A stretch of 64,000 bases of DNA from Cephalopachus bancanus. Lineage: Eukaryota > Chordata > Mammalia > Primates > Tarsiidae. The translations under genes were made by a program, and so were the position numbers. Every line of letters begins with the position of its first letter. Within the stretch, counting starts at the first letter, position 1. The stretch lies in contig JAPVLO010000138.1 of assembly GCA_027257055.1 (NCBI GenBank), forward strand, positions 2,728,001-2,792,000, given 5' to 3'. Below, piece after piece: positions 1-10,944 of the stretch. The notes beneath the pieces are model-generated. The model saw only the letters and a list, made by a program, of their open reading frames with translations, searched no databases and was not told the origin of the DNA.

Positions 1-44
1 AATGAATGACTAAATCAAGCTAAATAAATATATGTATTACCTCA

Positions 45-290
45 CTTTTTAATTTATTTGTGGTGAGAACTTTTAAAATCTACTTTCTTGGCAATTTTCC
101 ATTGCACATTATTATTTACTATGGTTACCATGTTTAGACAATAGATCTCTTGAACTTATTTCTCCTACCTTACTGAAATTTTGTATTCTTTGACCAAATA
201 TCATCCCTCAGTCCCTGGTAACCATTATTCTACTCTGATTCTGAGTTCCACATTTTTAGATTTCACGTATCAAACTTTCACTTACCCATC
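45..290 (-). mobile_element. Old L1 (L1M-type) 3' UTR fragment
   Basis: Resembles the 3' untranslated region of old mammalian L1 elements read in reverse. Visible landmarks are a run through AATAGATCTCTTGAACTTAT, then TTTGACCAAATATCATCCC and CCCTGGTAACCATTATTCTA. Only the UTR is present, with no ORF2. It is a decayed fossil with no expected function. The family name within L1M is not resolved. Confidence 0.6.
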
Positions 291-1192
291 TGTAAAATTC
301 TGCAAAATGAGAGCTATTTGACCAACATCTTGTGATGACTGAAAAACATAATCATGTCATGAAAAATAGGAATGTATCTGGCAAATAATTGATTGTAAGT
401 AATAATTATTTTTCTTCTGGTTTCTTTACCACTCATTTCCTTCTAGCTGTCTTTACTCATTAGAAAGCAGTAAATTAAGGTCAGAATGTGTAGCATAATT
501 AGCAAGGAGATGATTATGACTCTAGTACTGGCAAACGTAGGTAGGTGCCTGAAAATGGCTCTTTCATGGGAGGAAGAGTTTATGAGAAGTGCAGATACCC
601 CAGGAGGAATTCAGTACCAACATTTGTTTTCCTGTCCATCTTTGAAGTGTCAAAATAAAATAAGTACAAAATTTTGAAGAAGCTACAGGCCATGGCACAT
701 GGATAATCTTCACGACTCAGTTTTGTCACTTATCATTCTGCAGCTTCTATGGTTGAGGAAAGAAAGTCAAGAGCTGTGGAAAAGGCATTGAGTGGGCCAA
801 CCTATGATATTTGCTACAAAATTAAATTTTGGGAAAGGTAGAGGTAATGTGTCATGAGAATTCATGAAAGATAATTTTGACTATACTAGATAAGGTGAAA
901 CTTAAAATTGGATCTGCAATATTTTGATGGATGAAGATGGTCAGATTTAAAACACTGCAGGAGAATATATATATATGTGTATATTTATATATATGGAAAT
1001 AGAAAAGAATATACATATACATATAATCCAGATAATTATTAAATCCAAGTTTTCATTGAGGAATAAGTCCATCCACTCACTCTCATGACATGCATTAGTT
1101 TGAATTAATTTTTCAGATTCATTTTCAGAGAACTGAGTCTTGAGAAAATTTGAAACATGACAGAAAATTGTGAATAAGGAAAGGAAAAAGTT
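291..1192. other. AT-rich unique-looking sequence
   Basis: I see no gene and no repeat family I can name. The 63-codon frame at 486-677 has no recognisable motif and looks like chance. A short TA/TATG-rich stretch lies at 965-1027. Confidence 0.5.
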
Positions 1193-2035
1193 TGTGTTAA
1201 GTTCTTGGTGGGACCTCCAAAAATGTTAGGTTTACACTCCCAGTGAGCCTCCAGAATGTTAGATCAGGCCTGCTGGGGTATGGGGTGTCTGGTGTGCAAT
1301 CTGATGCCGCACAAAAGATGTAAAGAATTGCACAGAAGTTAGGTTAAAAAATCTTAGTTTATTTGGAAAGTAAATTAGAGAGAGAAAGAGGAGATTCACC
1401 TTCTCAAGGTTGGGGAGGGGGCCAAAGCTTAAGAAAACACAGCCTGGTCATAGCTCAGAGAGCACATGGCCACACCATAGCTTAGCATGGCAATGGCAAA
1501 ATGGCTGCTCGTGGTTGAGACATTTTAACCACTTTCCTTAGATGGAGGAAGGTCATTAAGGTGATTGAATGGTGGTCTGCTCCTTGTCCTTACCAAGGGG
1601 CAGGGAAGCACAGGTACTGATGTCAGGCGATGGACAGCAGGCAGATGGGTGTGTTAGTCACATGACTGCTGCCTCGGTGGTGGTGGTGGTGGTGGTGGTG
1701 ATGGTCGGCTAGATGGGAGACAAGGGGAGGGGCTTTTCCTGCAAGAGACTGACCAGACATTTGCAATCCACAAACTCCTTGACCCCAAAGTGGTCTATTA
1801 TCATTTCTACGACTCCGTCCTCGTCTTGCCTCAGATGGAGATTTGCCAAGGGTGTGCAGTAGGCTGCCGCGTGGCCTGCAGTAGAATGTCTGAATACTTC
1901 CTAAAACCTGCCTTTTGGAAATGTATCTATCCATATCTAACCTGTGCTCGATTCAAAGGGTGTCGGGGCAAAGTCTAAGCAAAAATGTCTATCCTGCGGC
2001 AAAAAAGACTACACGAAACTAAGTTTGTTCTAGAT
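1193..2035 (-). mobile_element. Endogenous retrovirus-like LTR (solo)
   Basis: Reads as an LTR on the minus strand. A polyadenylation signal AATAAA lies in reverse near 1359-1364. Downstream of it on the minus strand comes an R/U5-like segment that ends near the GGAGGTCCCACC-type stretch around 1207-1220, which is typical of class I LTR ends. U3 would lie toward 2035. A (GGT)n run sits inside at 1676-1703. No gag, pol or env remnant flanks it, so it appears solo. The edges are approximate and I did not establish a target duplication. A 200 bp stretch at 14209-14409 is clearly homologous to the 1340-1500 part. The family is not named; a general LTR assignment is moderately secure. Confidence 0.55.
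1676..1703. repeat. (GGT)n microsatellite
   Basis: About nine GGT units inside the LTR-like element. Read on the minus strand it gives a polyhistidine run in a 103-codon frame, which is an artefact of the repeat. Confidence 0.9.
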
Positions 2036-2118
2036 GTCTATAGGTACCCCCTCTCAGTTTGCAAACATGATTCTAGTCAAGAAGAGAAACTTAGCTGAGG
2101 CTAGGGAAATAACATTCT

Positions 2119-2300
2119 CCTGTAAGCGCTCTCACTGAAATCACCCGTGACCTCCCAATTGATAAATCCAGTCTAAAGTCCTCCTCGTATCAAATCACTC
2201 GGCAGCATTTGACTATGATTTGCAGAAAGTATTTATCGAACTGCCTTTGTAATTAGTTTCTATAGCAATGCTCTCCTGACTTCTTTTCCATTTAAAGTAT
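2119..2300 (+). mobile_element. L2 LINE fragment (reverse-transcriptase region)
   Basis: The stretch containing CTCTCACTGAAATCACCCGT, GACCTCCCAATTGATAAATC and GCAGCATTTGACTATGA follows the order of the L2 (CR1-clade) ORF2 region, where the reading frame passes control-of-translation-type LTKVTNDL and the AFDTVDH-like segment. It is heavily decayed and no frame is open. Relics to about 2540 may belong to the same insertion. Confidence 0.5.
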
Positions 2301-3031
2301 TCTTTCTATATTCTACATAATGTGTTAATTTGTTTTCTTTTGTTTTGGTAGCACTTGGAGGTCAATAGGGTGTGGAAAAGCAAGAGGGTAGAAGAGTGAA
2401 CTTGTAAACATTCTTCACACTCTAACCCCACTCCTCGCTAGACTACGTAAACTCGCCGTTCTGCTTTTCTCAGTCGAGAGCACTGATCAATCACGTGCTC
2501 AACAAAATCTACCCTGAGAGTCTCTAAACATTGCTATTTAATTGACTGGGTTTTACAGCTCTTATTAGTATAAATTGATAACTGAGCATACTACATGGAT
2601 GTATGGTTTATGTCTAAGAATATCTCCCCCACCCTCAGTATGCCATGAGATTTTGAAGAGCAAAGAATATGTCTTTCATCCTTGTGTGCCCAATGACCCA
2701 GAGACTGAAATAAAGTTAACAAAATCAACAAATGCATGTTTAACAAGTGAAAGTTCAATATACTAACACTCCCTGATTTTCTTATTATTAGTATCCTCTT
2801 CATCAAGTCTCTAAAGGGTTTCAGTTACCTGCAATGGGGGTGTAATAATTATTGCCCCAACTCTTAACATCTCACAATTGTTTGGGGTATCAAAATAAGA
2901 AAATTGATTACAAAGATATTTATAAATATAAGGTATTATAGACATAAAATAGATCAATTCCAATGTTAAGAGCCTATAGTTTTACTGAAGTTTCAAGTAG
3001 CCAGTGTGCATGTGTGAGAACATGTGTGCAT
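2301..3031. other. No recognisable feature
   Basis: AT-rich sequence, possibly with more decayed L2 at 2390-2540. The short frames at 2575-2766 (plus) and 2591-2806 (minus) overlap each other and show no domain. Confidence 0.45.

Positions 3032-3076
<45 letters not shown>
3032..3076. repeat. (CA)n microsatellite
   Basis: About 22 uninterrupted CA units, preceded by a degenerate TGTGTGCATG stretch. Likely length-polymorphic. Confidence 0.95.
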
Positions 3077-3077
<1 letters not shown>

Positions 3078-4292
3078 TCCATAAATGAAATGAACTTTTC
3101 CTGAATTTCTTATCTTTACTAATTCTTACGTTTGCCAGTGTGTGAGAAATAACTTTGCTGAGTGGATAGCCCCATGTTTGAGTGCTATCATGGGGAACAT
3201 AGCTATTCTATTTGACACAGCTTTTTGAATTGCCTTAGTCTACATTATTATTGCTTTGTTAGCTTTTAAGTTCCTGAGAGATGATAAGTGCATCTCTACA
3301 TAGTATGCAATGTATCATTATACACAAATCATCCATTAAAAAGCATCTTTGATATGATAGCGGCTTTCTGAATGATAAGCTAGATTGGAAGCAATTAAAA
3401 AACTAATATGCAATTAGAAAAGTCAGGCAACAGTCCTTCCCATCCCCATTGTAAGATTCCAACCAAGAATGCTATGCCTTTTAGCCAGTGAAACATTATT
3501 TACCAGCCCTGGAAACTGTACCAGTTGGGAAAGTTACACTTGTTGCATTGCTGAGAGCTCTGGCCTTTTGCTATTCTGAATAGGAACTAAGCAATGCTTC
3601 TGGCATACTGCAGACTGTTACATTTTATAAAAGAGAGGCACAGCTGGAATGTGACTTGACCGCCATTTCCGGCAATCTTTTCGATGCCTTTAAAGTGACT
3701 TAACGGAAGTTTAAAGTTAAAGAAGACAAATGGTAAGATTACTGAGCTGATGTAAATACATGTCAAAGTTTTCATCTCTCGTTGGTTTTGCGGTTGCTGC
3801 CTTGGTACTGTTGCTCATGGTGCTGACGAAGCCATGCTATATAAAGCACAGCTCTGTCAAATTCAGGAGAGTCAGGAGAAAGACATTCTTCATCAGAGAC
3901 GGAATTGACAAGTACAAACTCTGTGGAAACTGTCTGATAACCTTCAGAAATGCCACTCTACAATTCTAGGCTCACAAAAGACACCATTATCAGAAAGAAA
4001 AACAAGAGTTCTTATGATTTATTCTCAGTTGTTTCAAAGAACTATACAAATGCAGTTTAACTCTGGGAATTCTATACATATTACTTGTCTCTTGTTTGCA
4101 GGCTTTCAGCAGAAAGAGTTGGGTTAAGACGTAAGGCAGGCTTGTGGATGAATCACCAAACCTGCAAAGAACTGTACATATGTTCATACGTGCATACGAC
4201 ATAAGCTTGAACTTTTTTTCTAGCATCGATGTTATTGACACATGTCAACAGAGACCAGAAAGCTTGTGCTAGAGACTTTAAAAATAATTCAT
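3077..4292. other. No recognisable feature
   Basis: No gene or named repeat seen. A 69-codon frame at 3760-3969 begins with a hydrophobic run but has no homology I recognise and no surrounding gene structure. Confidence 0.45.
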
Positions 4293-4600
4293 GGGGCTGA
4301 GTGCAGTGGCTCACGCCTGTAGTTCCAGCATTTTGGGAGGCAGAGGCGAGAGGATTGCTTGAGCCCACAGGTTTGAGACCCACCTGGGCAACATGGCAAG
4401 ACCTCGTCTCTACAGTAAATCAGAACAATTAGCCAGGCGTGGGGATGCATGCCTGTAGTTCCAGCTACTTGGTGGGCTGAGGTGGAAGGATTACCTGAGC
4501 CCAGCAGGTTGAGGGTGTGGTAGCCATGAGCATGCCACTGCACTCCAGCCTGGGTGGCAGTTAAACTCTGACTCAGAATAATAATTATTATTATTAATAA
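4293..4600 (+). mobile_element. Alu, older dimeric copy
   Basis: Full-length Alu dimer. The left arm starts at GGGGCTGAGTGCAGTGGCTC, an A-rich linker follows near 4411, and the right arm reaches CACTGCACTCCAGCCTGGGT. The tail is replaced by an AATAATTATTATTATT run. It is more diverged than the copies at 33343, 35924 or 54883. Confidence 0.92.
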
Positions 4601-4737
4601 CGTGCAAGGGAATGAAGTCATGAGAAGAGTGATGGGAAGAAACTTCAGCCTGCTGTTTGGTGTGGCAAGGTTGCATATTTCCTATGTGTTAAGTGAAAAA
4701 CCTGGAAGAGACCTGTATATAAACCATCCCGCCTAGT
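4601..4737. other. Unassigned spacer
   Basis: Nothing recognisable. The sequence TGTATATAAACC at 4715-4726 resembles a TATA box, but there is no supporting evidence of transcription. Confidence 0.3.
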
Positions 4738-5069
4738 ACACCATCAAGAGCGGCGACTCCAGCAGCAAAAGAATCTGGGAAGCAGTAGGCACGGTGGACG
4801 ATGATGGCTCAAACCTAGATGTCTTCGTAGGTGTGCACTTGGTCCACAGGAGGCCTGCCACTCTGCCATGCCAAACAGTGGGCTTGTGGGTTCTTCCACT
4901 GTCTCGCATCTCAGCCCTCTTCCACTCCGCAACCCTGCCTCTCTCTAATCATGCTTCCCCCTGTTTATGCATCGCACAGGCATATCATCAAGTCTGCGGG
5001 CTGCAGCCCTACCCGTGGGAAAAAAGCCTTGAGCACGAAAGGGAAGGAGGCATTTACTCAGGCTGGTGA
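4738..5069 (+). other. GC-richer island with an open frame of unknown meaning
   Basis: Composition changes to GC-rich compared with its AT-rich flanks. One frame stays open from a stop at about 4735 to the stop after 5069 (~110 codons), and its first ATG is at 4794. A second overlapping frame (4831-5082) is also open. I recognise no domain in either. The 4815-5069 part has Ser/Pro/Leu-rich, low-complexity character. It could be a decayed exon, a processed pseudogene fragment, LTR-derived sequence or chance. No splice signals or CpG island strong enough to support a gene are evident. Confidence 0.25.
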
Positions 5070-5504
5070 GAGCGCCTCCTGAAATTTACGCCCGGGGCCT
5101 CTCACGCGCCTCACCTGGTCCCAGGTGTTGGGGTGGAGGATGGTGTCCCTGGGCAACTTTGGAACCCACTCCTTAAGTGCCACAGGGGTTTATCCAGCCC
5201 CTTCCTGGTGAATTTATAAAAACATGAGGGATACTTGCTGCCCCTGTCTTCAGTTTCAGCCGGAAATTCCCAGAAACAGGAAAAATGTCCTTCAACATCC
5301 TGTTCCATGTGGAACAGCAGAGAGGGTTGATTCCTGGTGGTTTCACTATGCAAAGCATTTCAGTCTCGTGTGCATACTGTTTTACTTCATTTAAATGATC
5401 TCTGCAGGTTTAAGACCAGCAATAGGATCACTGGGCAAATGACCAGTCATTTGGGGGGATGGGCTGCATACTGCCAAGGCTTTCATTCCTTCATTCATTT
5501 GTAT
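5070..5504. other. No recognisable feature
   Basis: Moderately GC-rich to about 5350, then AT-rich. No gene is recognised; the minus frames here overlap one another without motifs. Confidence 0.4.
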
Positions 5505-6092
5505 TTTAAAGATGTGGGGTACAATTCAGGGTTAGGTACATAAATGGTCATCACACAGGTGAAGTTTGGGCCTCCCATTGGTCTGCCCTTTGCCTGGTTT
5601 GGGATCAGGTACCCTTATTGATGTTGTGTGTACCTCCCCTCCCCAGGAGTGTCTGTTACTACCAATCCCTTTCTTGTAGAGTTATAATAAATGTTCAGGA
5701 TTCGCTTATGAGTGAGAAAATGTGGTACTCAGTTCTTTGTTTCTGCGATAGATCCCTGAGAATGATAGACTCTAAATCCATCCAAGTTACTGCGAAGTCC
5801 ATAACTTTGTCCTTCTTTACGGCTGTGTAATATCCCATCCTGTGTTTGAACCACACTTTTTTCATCCAGTCTGCCTTCAATGGGCCGCACGGTTGGTTCC
5901 GTGTTTTGCTATCGGGAATAGTGCTCCAATAAACAAGCATGCAGAGGTATCTTTTTGGTGGAATGATTGGAGTTCCCCTGGGTGTATTCCCAGAAGGGGG
6001 ATTGCTGGGTTGCTTCTGCACTGTTGGTGGGAGTGTAAACTAGTACACCTCTGTGGAAAATAGGATGGTGATTTCTGAAAAATTGACCTTGC
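5505..6092 (-). mobile_element. Lineage-type L1, 3' end (5'-truncated)
   Basis: L1 in minus orientation. Its 3' terminus is at GTGGGGTACAATTCAGGG (from about 5514). The 3' UTR runs to about 5700 and the C-terminal part of ORF2 lies beyond it. The same 3' end recurs at 10618, 54446 and 55876, and in plus orientation at 25700-25915, so this is the dominant younger L1 family here. The 5' side stops after a segment resembling the ORF2 CACTGTTGGTGGGAGTGTAA landmark at about 6020-6060. No open ORF remains. Confidence 0.88.
5695..6021 (-). pseudogene. L1 ORF2 C-terminus (remnant)
   Basis: About 108 codons are still open in reverse and end at the ORF2 stop. The frame carries the characteristic C-terminal landmarks MKKVW, GYYTAVKKDKVMDFA, TWMDLE and LSQKQRTEYHIFSLI, followed by the stop. 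This is the tail of the L1 endonuclease/reverse-transcriptase protein, downstream of its catalytic domains, so no activity is possible. The proximal side (toward 6021) loses frame in the PEEYTQGNS-like region. Identification by motif is secure. Confidence 0.88.
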
Positions 6093-6890
6093 CTACTGCC
6101 AAGTTGTTTTTTTTTTTTAATCTTACCAATTGTCACTGTAAATGTGTATGGTTGTGTTCATTCTTCACAACCTGACACTCATATATTTTAATTGCTTAAT
6201 TTGTGTAAGGTTTTTTTTTTTTTTTTTTTGCTTAACTTTTAGATATTCTTGGATATGTATGCCAATGTTTTCTCTGTTGGCAAATATTTATAGGGCAGTT
6301 TTATTTTTCATCTAGTTTGCATTTGAATCTTCCAAGTTCATGGAGGGATGCTAAGGGAATATTGGTAAACTCCCTCATGTTGACTAGACCCTACCTTTTC
6401 TCCCTTGCTTTTTAAAAAATCTTTTTACATTGTCCTGATGTCATTCCTTTTTAGAAACTCATTTGTCTGATTTATTTTCCACATTAATACATTGAAATTT
6501 GGCATGTTGTAATAAGGAATTGCAATTGAAAAATATCAATTATTAAATATCAACTCATAATTGACCAGTATCTCCATCATGTCAACATATAAGATTATAA
6601 AGTCTTAATATATATGTAAGACAATAAAAGAACATTAGCTAGTAGAAGGCAAAAATATTTGTATATATTATAAATTTCCCAAAATGAGATTAACTGTGAA
6701 TTATTATCTCAACCAAAAATGTATGGTTACTGCTGACAAACTATGGACTAAACAAAAAGCTATGGACTATGACAAAAATGTGTGGTTACTACTGGCAAAC
6801 TATGAGGAGGAAAAAATTAAATACTAAATGTGAACAATTTAATGCTTAAATTATTGAGCTTGTTTTCAAGAATATTGCAATGACGTTTAT
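6093..6890. other. AT-rich sequence, no named feature
   Basis: Contains homopolymer T runs (6108-6118, 6211-6229). May include more degraded L1, but I cannot align it by eye. No gene. Confidence 0.4.
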
Positions 6891-7168
6891 GAGGTCCGAC
6901 AATTAGATTCATGAGCCATCCTAGAAAAGTGCTACATACCTCATTGCCGAATATCACTACAGTCACCTTCCAAGTACTCCCCTTGGAAAACAAGGCACCA
7001 TGACAGTGCCTAGTCCACCTATCAAAGCAGTTTTGGAATTCTTGTTCTGAAATGGCCACAGAACTGTCATTGTTATTTGTTGAGATCTGACAATTAAGTT
7101 TGCAAACTTCAGCAATGAGGTATGTAGCACTTTTCTAAGATGAGTTCACGAACTTTATTGTCAGCGTT
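6891..7168 (-). mobile_element. Mariner DNA-transposon remnant with matching terminal inverted repeats
   Basis: A ~57 bp left end (from GAGGTCCGACAATTAG at 6891 to about 6948) matches the reverse complement of the right end (7110-7168), including the shared core CTAGAAAAGTGCTACATACC. Between them lies the C-terminus of a mariner transposase on the minus strand. A further copy of the outer end in the same direction as the left one (GAGATCTGACAATTAAG, 7082-7098) sits inside, so the element is rearranged: part of one copy joined to a miniature copy made of two ends. TA-containing flanks fit Tc1/mariner targeting. It is non-autonomous. Confidence 0.8.
6940..7059 (-). pseudogene. Mariner transposase C-terminus (broken)
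   Basis: On the minus strand the frame reads EQEFQNCFDRW followed by an R..C spacing typical of the end of mariner transposase. After a one-base frame change the adjacent frame gives the terminal GEYLEGD motif and then a stop, which is the expected family ending. Only some 35-40 residues remain of a ~345-residue family protein. The helix-turn-helix and the catalytic DDD region are absent. Dead by truncation and frameshift. Confidence 0.75.
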
Positions 7169-8189
7169 TGCATCTATAATTTTAATTTTAACATTAATAT
7201 TCTTCTTATTTCTGTGTAAATACATGAATTTCCTTTTGAGGAATAAAACACTTCAACTCAATTTCAAAAAATAATAATAATAAGCTAGTCTAAATCTTAA
7301 AATCCAATAGGCAAAGATAAAAGAAATAGTAAAGATTTCAATAACTCTGTTTCCCAGAATCATGACCCATTTTAACATGAGCTACGCTCAGCTATAGAGA
7401 TGAATGTCATCCTGCAGATGCTGAGAAATATGCAACAGGATAGTCACATACCACCAGAGATACAATTAGATATTTGGAAATATACCAATAAGTTGCTCTA
7501 GAATAATTATTCAATAGCACTTCATAAAATGATCATATTTGTACATCCTGTAAATTTGAAAGGTAAATTTTAATAAATTGAAGAGTTGGTATATACGGTA
7601 TGGTAAATATGCTATTTGAGAGTATACAATATTGGTATACTTGATTCAAATCAATTTAATAAATGTGTCATAATTACCATTAATAGTTTTTTCTCTTAAG
7701 TGGGAAGGAATGAACCTAAAATGAAGTGGCTAAGACTGATAGATTCAAGCAACACTGGTGCTTATAACCTTATTTATTCTTTGCGACATTTTGCATGACT
7801 ATTACCTCAGACAAATCAAATTAAAATTTTATCTTGAATGATACTAAGTGCGACTAGAGCAAAAGTCAGTGTAAGCATACTTGGCTATGTCAAGTCAATT
7901 AATTATCTTTCAATTGAAGATAATACTCCTTGATTTTCATTGGATTCCCAATGATAAACCAGCCCTTTGGTAATAGTTGATATTTTGTACCAGTAGATTT
8001 TACTCCTGCTTAAATCTACTAAATATTGAATGATGTATATTTTTTGGTGCACAGAGAATGTTTAAATTCTATGAAAAGCATTGCTTGGATTTTAAGATAC
8101 ATAGGTTTTTATGCATTATGGGTTGTTTTTTTTTTTTTTAAATTGAAAGCCCTGTAAAGAATTCCAGAAACCCATAAAATGTTTACATA
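7169..8189. other. No recognisable feature
   Basis: AT-rich, with no gene and no repeat family that I can name. Confidence 0.4.
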
Positions 8190-8438
8190 GAAGTTTTTTT
8201 TGTTTTTGTTTTTGTTTTTTTGAGTTGGAGTCTCACTCTGTCGCCCAGACTGGAGTGCAGTGGCCGCTCCCGGCCACCGCAGCCTCGACCTGCTGGGCTC
8301 CGGCGATCCTTCCGCCTCAGCCTTCCCAGTAGCCAGAATTACAGGCACGCGCTACAACGCCCGGCTGATTTTTTGATTTATTGTAGAGATGAGGTCTCGC
8401 TGCCCAGGCGGGTCTCGAACCTGCGGGCTCGAAGTTTT
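8190..8438 (-). mobile_element. 5'-truncated Alu with target-site duplication
   Basis: Minus-strand Alu. The T-rich tail is at 8194-8220, the right arm starts at GAGTTGGAGTCTCACTCTGT, and the left arm reaches the CGGGTCTCGAACC segment at about 8417, so roughly the first 70 bases of the element are missing. Flanks GAAGTTTT at 8190-8197 and 8431-8438 look like the target duplication, which marks truncation at insertion rather than later loss. It carries the 5-bp-deleted junction (GGGCAGCGAGACC in sense). CpG-rich, so fairly young. Confidence 0.88.
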
Positions 8439-10611
8439 GTATGCATATTTGATTTTCTAGAGCATGTCCAAGTACATTATCTCCTTTGATCAACTCTAGG
8501 AAATAGAAAAGGCTAATGATATCAGTTTGCTTTTGTTTTTGTTTTCTCATGAGAAACTGAGGCTATCCCATGTGGTCAGTGATCTTGTGGTACTCTACCT
8601 TTAATACCACAAAGCCTAGAATATAGTAGGCTGTTATTTGACATTAAAATGTTAGTAATTTGATGTCCCTTACATTCTAGAAATCGAATCTTTCTCTCAT
8701 CCCTCACATCCCAAAATATTAGTGATTGTCTTTTCAGTTCATTGATAACACTAGCCCTGCTTTCCCGTGTAGAGTACGATACTATCATCTAAAGAGTCGG
8801 CCAACAAAACCACTGTCCCAATTAAATTCCATTTCTTTAAATTCCATTTCTTTTATTGACTCTAATCAAATGTCTGGTAGATGGTGATAAATGTTAACTA
8901 CAACAAGCCAAATATTCTCATTTAGTATGCATTTCATAATGCATTTATTATGATCCTCACCACTTTTTTAAAAAAAAGCCTTTTTCTTTTCTTTGACTTC
9001 TAAACTTGGTGGGGGAGGGGAAAGAAAGGCCAGGATGTAGTATGGCTGGAGAAATTTAAGGAATTCATTGCATTGCTTTTTTTTTTTAAGGAGGAGTTGA
9101 GGTTAGACGGAATTGGACCACGAGGCTTTGACGAACGTCTCAAAAGAACAGGAACATGAGGAGGTGAAGTGGTGATGAAAACCCACAATTCAATCTATCA
9201 CAGTATGGTGAGCACTCTCAGATTTAAACCATGAAGGAAAAGAAATTGAGAATTAGTGATAAAACGGGGGAAAAAAATGTAGCAAATTCAAGAACAAAAA
9301 GCAGAGGTGTCACTGAGCACCGCTTCTGAGAAAGGCCACTGATGAACTGGCTCACTAACGGCCAATCGCGTTGAAAGGTGAAGGGGCCCCCTGGAATAAT
9401 ATAAGGCAGAAACTTGGAAATGTTGCTAAGAATAATTTGGGGTGAGAGAAGGTAAATTAAGGAGAAAGTGACCTAAAAAAACTGTTCATAGAAAATGTAA
9501 GATAGACAAGAGACTAGATCAAGAAAAACCTGCAGAATTTTAAATTTAACAAATAATTTTATCGATAATAATTATTATTTTAAAAACTCAATTTTTCTTA
9601 TTATTTGTGAGGACGATAATGATCCTTGTGGATGACAGACTGGTTTTAGCTCTCATCTTTCCATGTTTTGGGGGCTATGTGAAGCAAAGTATTATTCTCA
9701 GCACAGCCACTGCTTATTCTGTTCAGACTACTACTGCCCGGTCTGAGGTGACCACTCGTAGTTTATCCATGCAATATACAACCTGCCCAGTCCACACATG
9801 TTGCATCTGATTCTAAGTGTACGTATGAAATCAAACTACATAATTAATCCTAATCTTGGAAAGAACTATGCGATGAGGAGTCCTAAGATCCTTGTTCCAG
9901 TCAGAGATCTGCTAGCTCCTAGTTGGATGCTATTATTTAAATCAATCGACTTCTCTAAATCCAGGGTGCCTATTAGCAAAATAGTGATAATAATATCACT
10001 ATTACCTTCCAAACCTTACATACTTGCCTGGGTTAATCAGCAAATGTTTTGTAAAATTCCAAATTTTATATAAATGCACATTGTTATTTAGAAGATTAAT
10101 GAAACCATAGGATAATCATGTTGCCATATATATGGATTTCCATATTTTTAAAAGACGGCATAACATAGTATATCATGTAAGCTACCATTATGAAGCTAGA
10201 AGCATCTGTCTAATGATTTCTCACTGAATGAATAGCCATATTGTACTGCCTATGGCATATGTTAGCTTATACGAATGTGTAGTTCTATTTATTCGTTTTA
10301 GAAAATCTCAGTGGCCCCCAATCTCTTTGGCATTCTTTTTGAACTTTTATTTCCCCAACGAACTGATTCTCAAGTGTTGCAGAGAATATCAGCAGTTTCT
10401 GAGTCAAGACCGTCTTGCTATGCACAGTCTACTTGGCTACTTTAGATGTTGGAAAACTTTAAGAGTTCATCTTCAGTCTCTTCCCCTCTTTATCTTCACT
10501 CAGCTTTTCTCAATTGACCACGTGTCTTAAAAAAAAAACTTACACATGCAAAAATCTTCCAGATTTACAGCCCAGCCATGAATCCTCTATGACTTCTTTT
10601 TAAAAAAAAAA
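8439..10611. other. Long stretch without recognisable feature
   Basis: About 2.2 kb of AT-rich sequence. ORFs at 9607-9810, 9798-10073 and 10228-10530 have no recognisable domain and no consistent frame. I see no RNA gene or repeat that I can name. Confidence 0.4.
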
Positions 10612-10686
10612 AATAGGTAGGGTACAATTCAGCATTATGTATACAAACGTTGATTATGCAGGTACCCTTGTTGATGAGGTATGCTC

Positions 10687-10763
10687 CTCCCACCCCTAGC
10701 AGTTTCCCTCAACTGCCAATCCCACCCCCCCTCCCCTGGCAGTTTCCCACTACTGCCAATCCC
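10687..10763 (-). repeat. Duplicated G-rich module in L1 3' UTR
   Basis: Two imperfect ~37 bp units, each containing (in L1 sense) ATTGGCAGT, GGGAAACTGC and a G-run. A seven-C/G run lies between them. G-runs on the L1 sense strand could form a G-quadruplex, as reported for L1 3' UTRs generally; that is inference here. The copy at 55940-56030 also has two units, while those at 5620-5670 and 25800-25830 have one. Confidence 0.7.
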
Positions 10764-10944
10764 TTTCTTATAGTATTATGATAATTGTTCAAGGTCCCCT
10801 TATGAGTGAGAACATATGGTACTCTGTTCTTTGTTTCTATGATAGATCACTGAGTATGATCAACTGTAAATCCATCCAAGTCGCTATGAAGCCCATCTGT
10901 TTGTCCTTCTTTATGGCTGCATAATATTCCATTGTGTATATGCA

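Noticed and set aside
1623..1934. 103-codon minus frame with a polyhistidine run
   Set aside because: The histidines are the (GGT)n microsatellite inside an LTR-like element; there is no domain.
3760..3969. 69-codon frame with a hydrophobic N-terminus, like a small membrane or secreted protein
   Set aside because: No recognised family, no gene context, and a length expected by chance in 64 kb.
4715..4726. TATA-like box TGTATATAAACC upstream of the GC island
   Set aside because: Common in AT-rich DNA; no initiator, transcript or downstream gene to support it.
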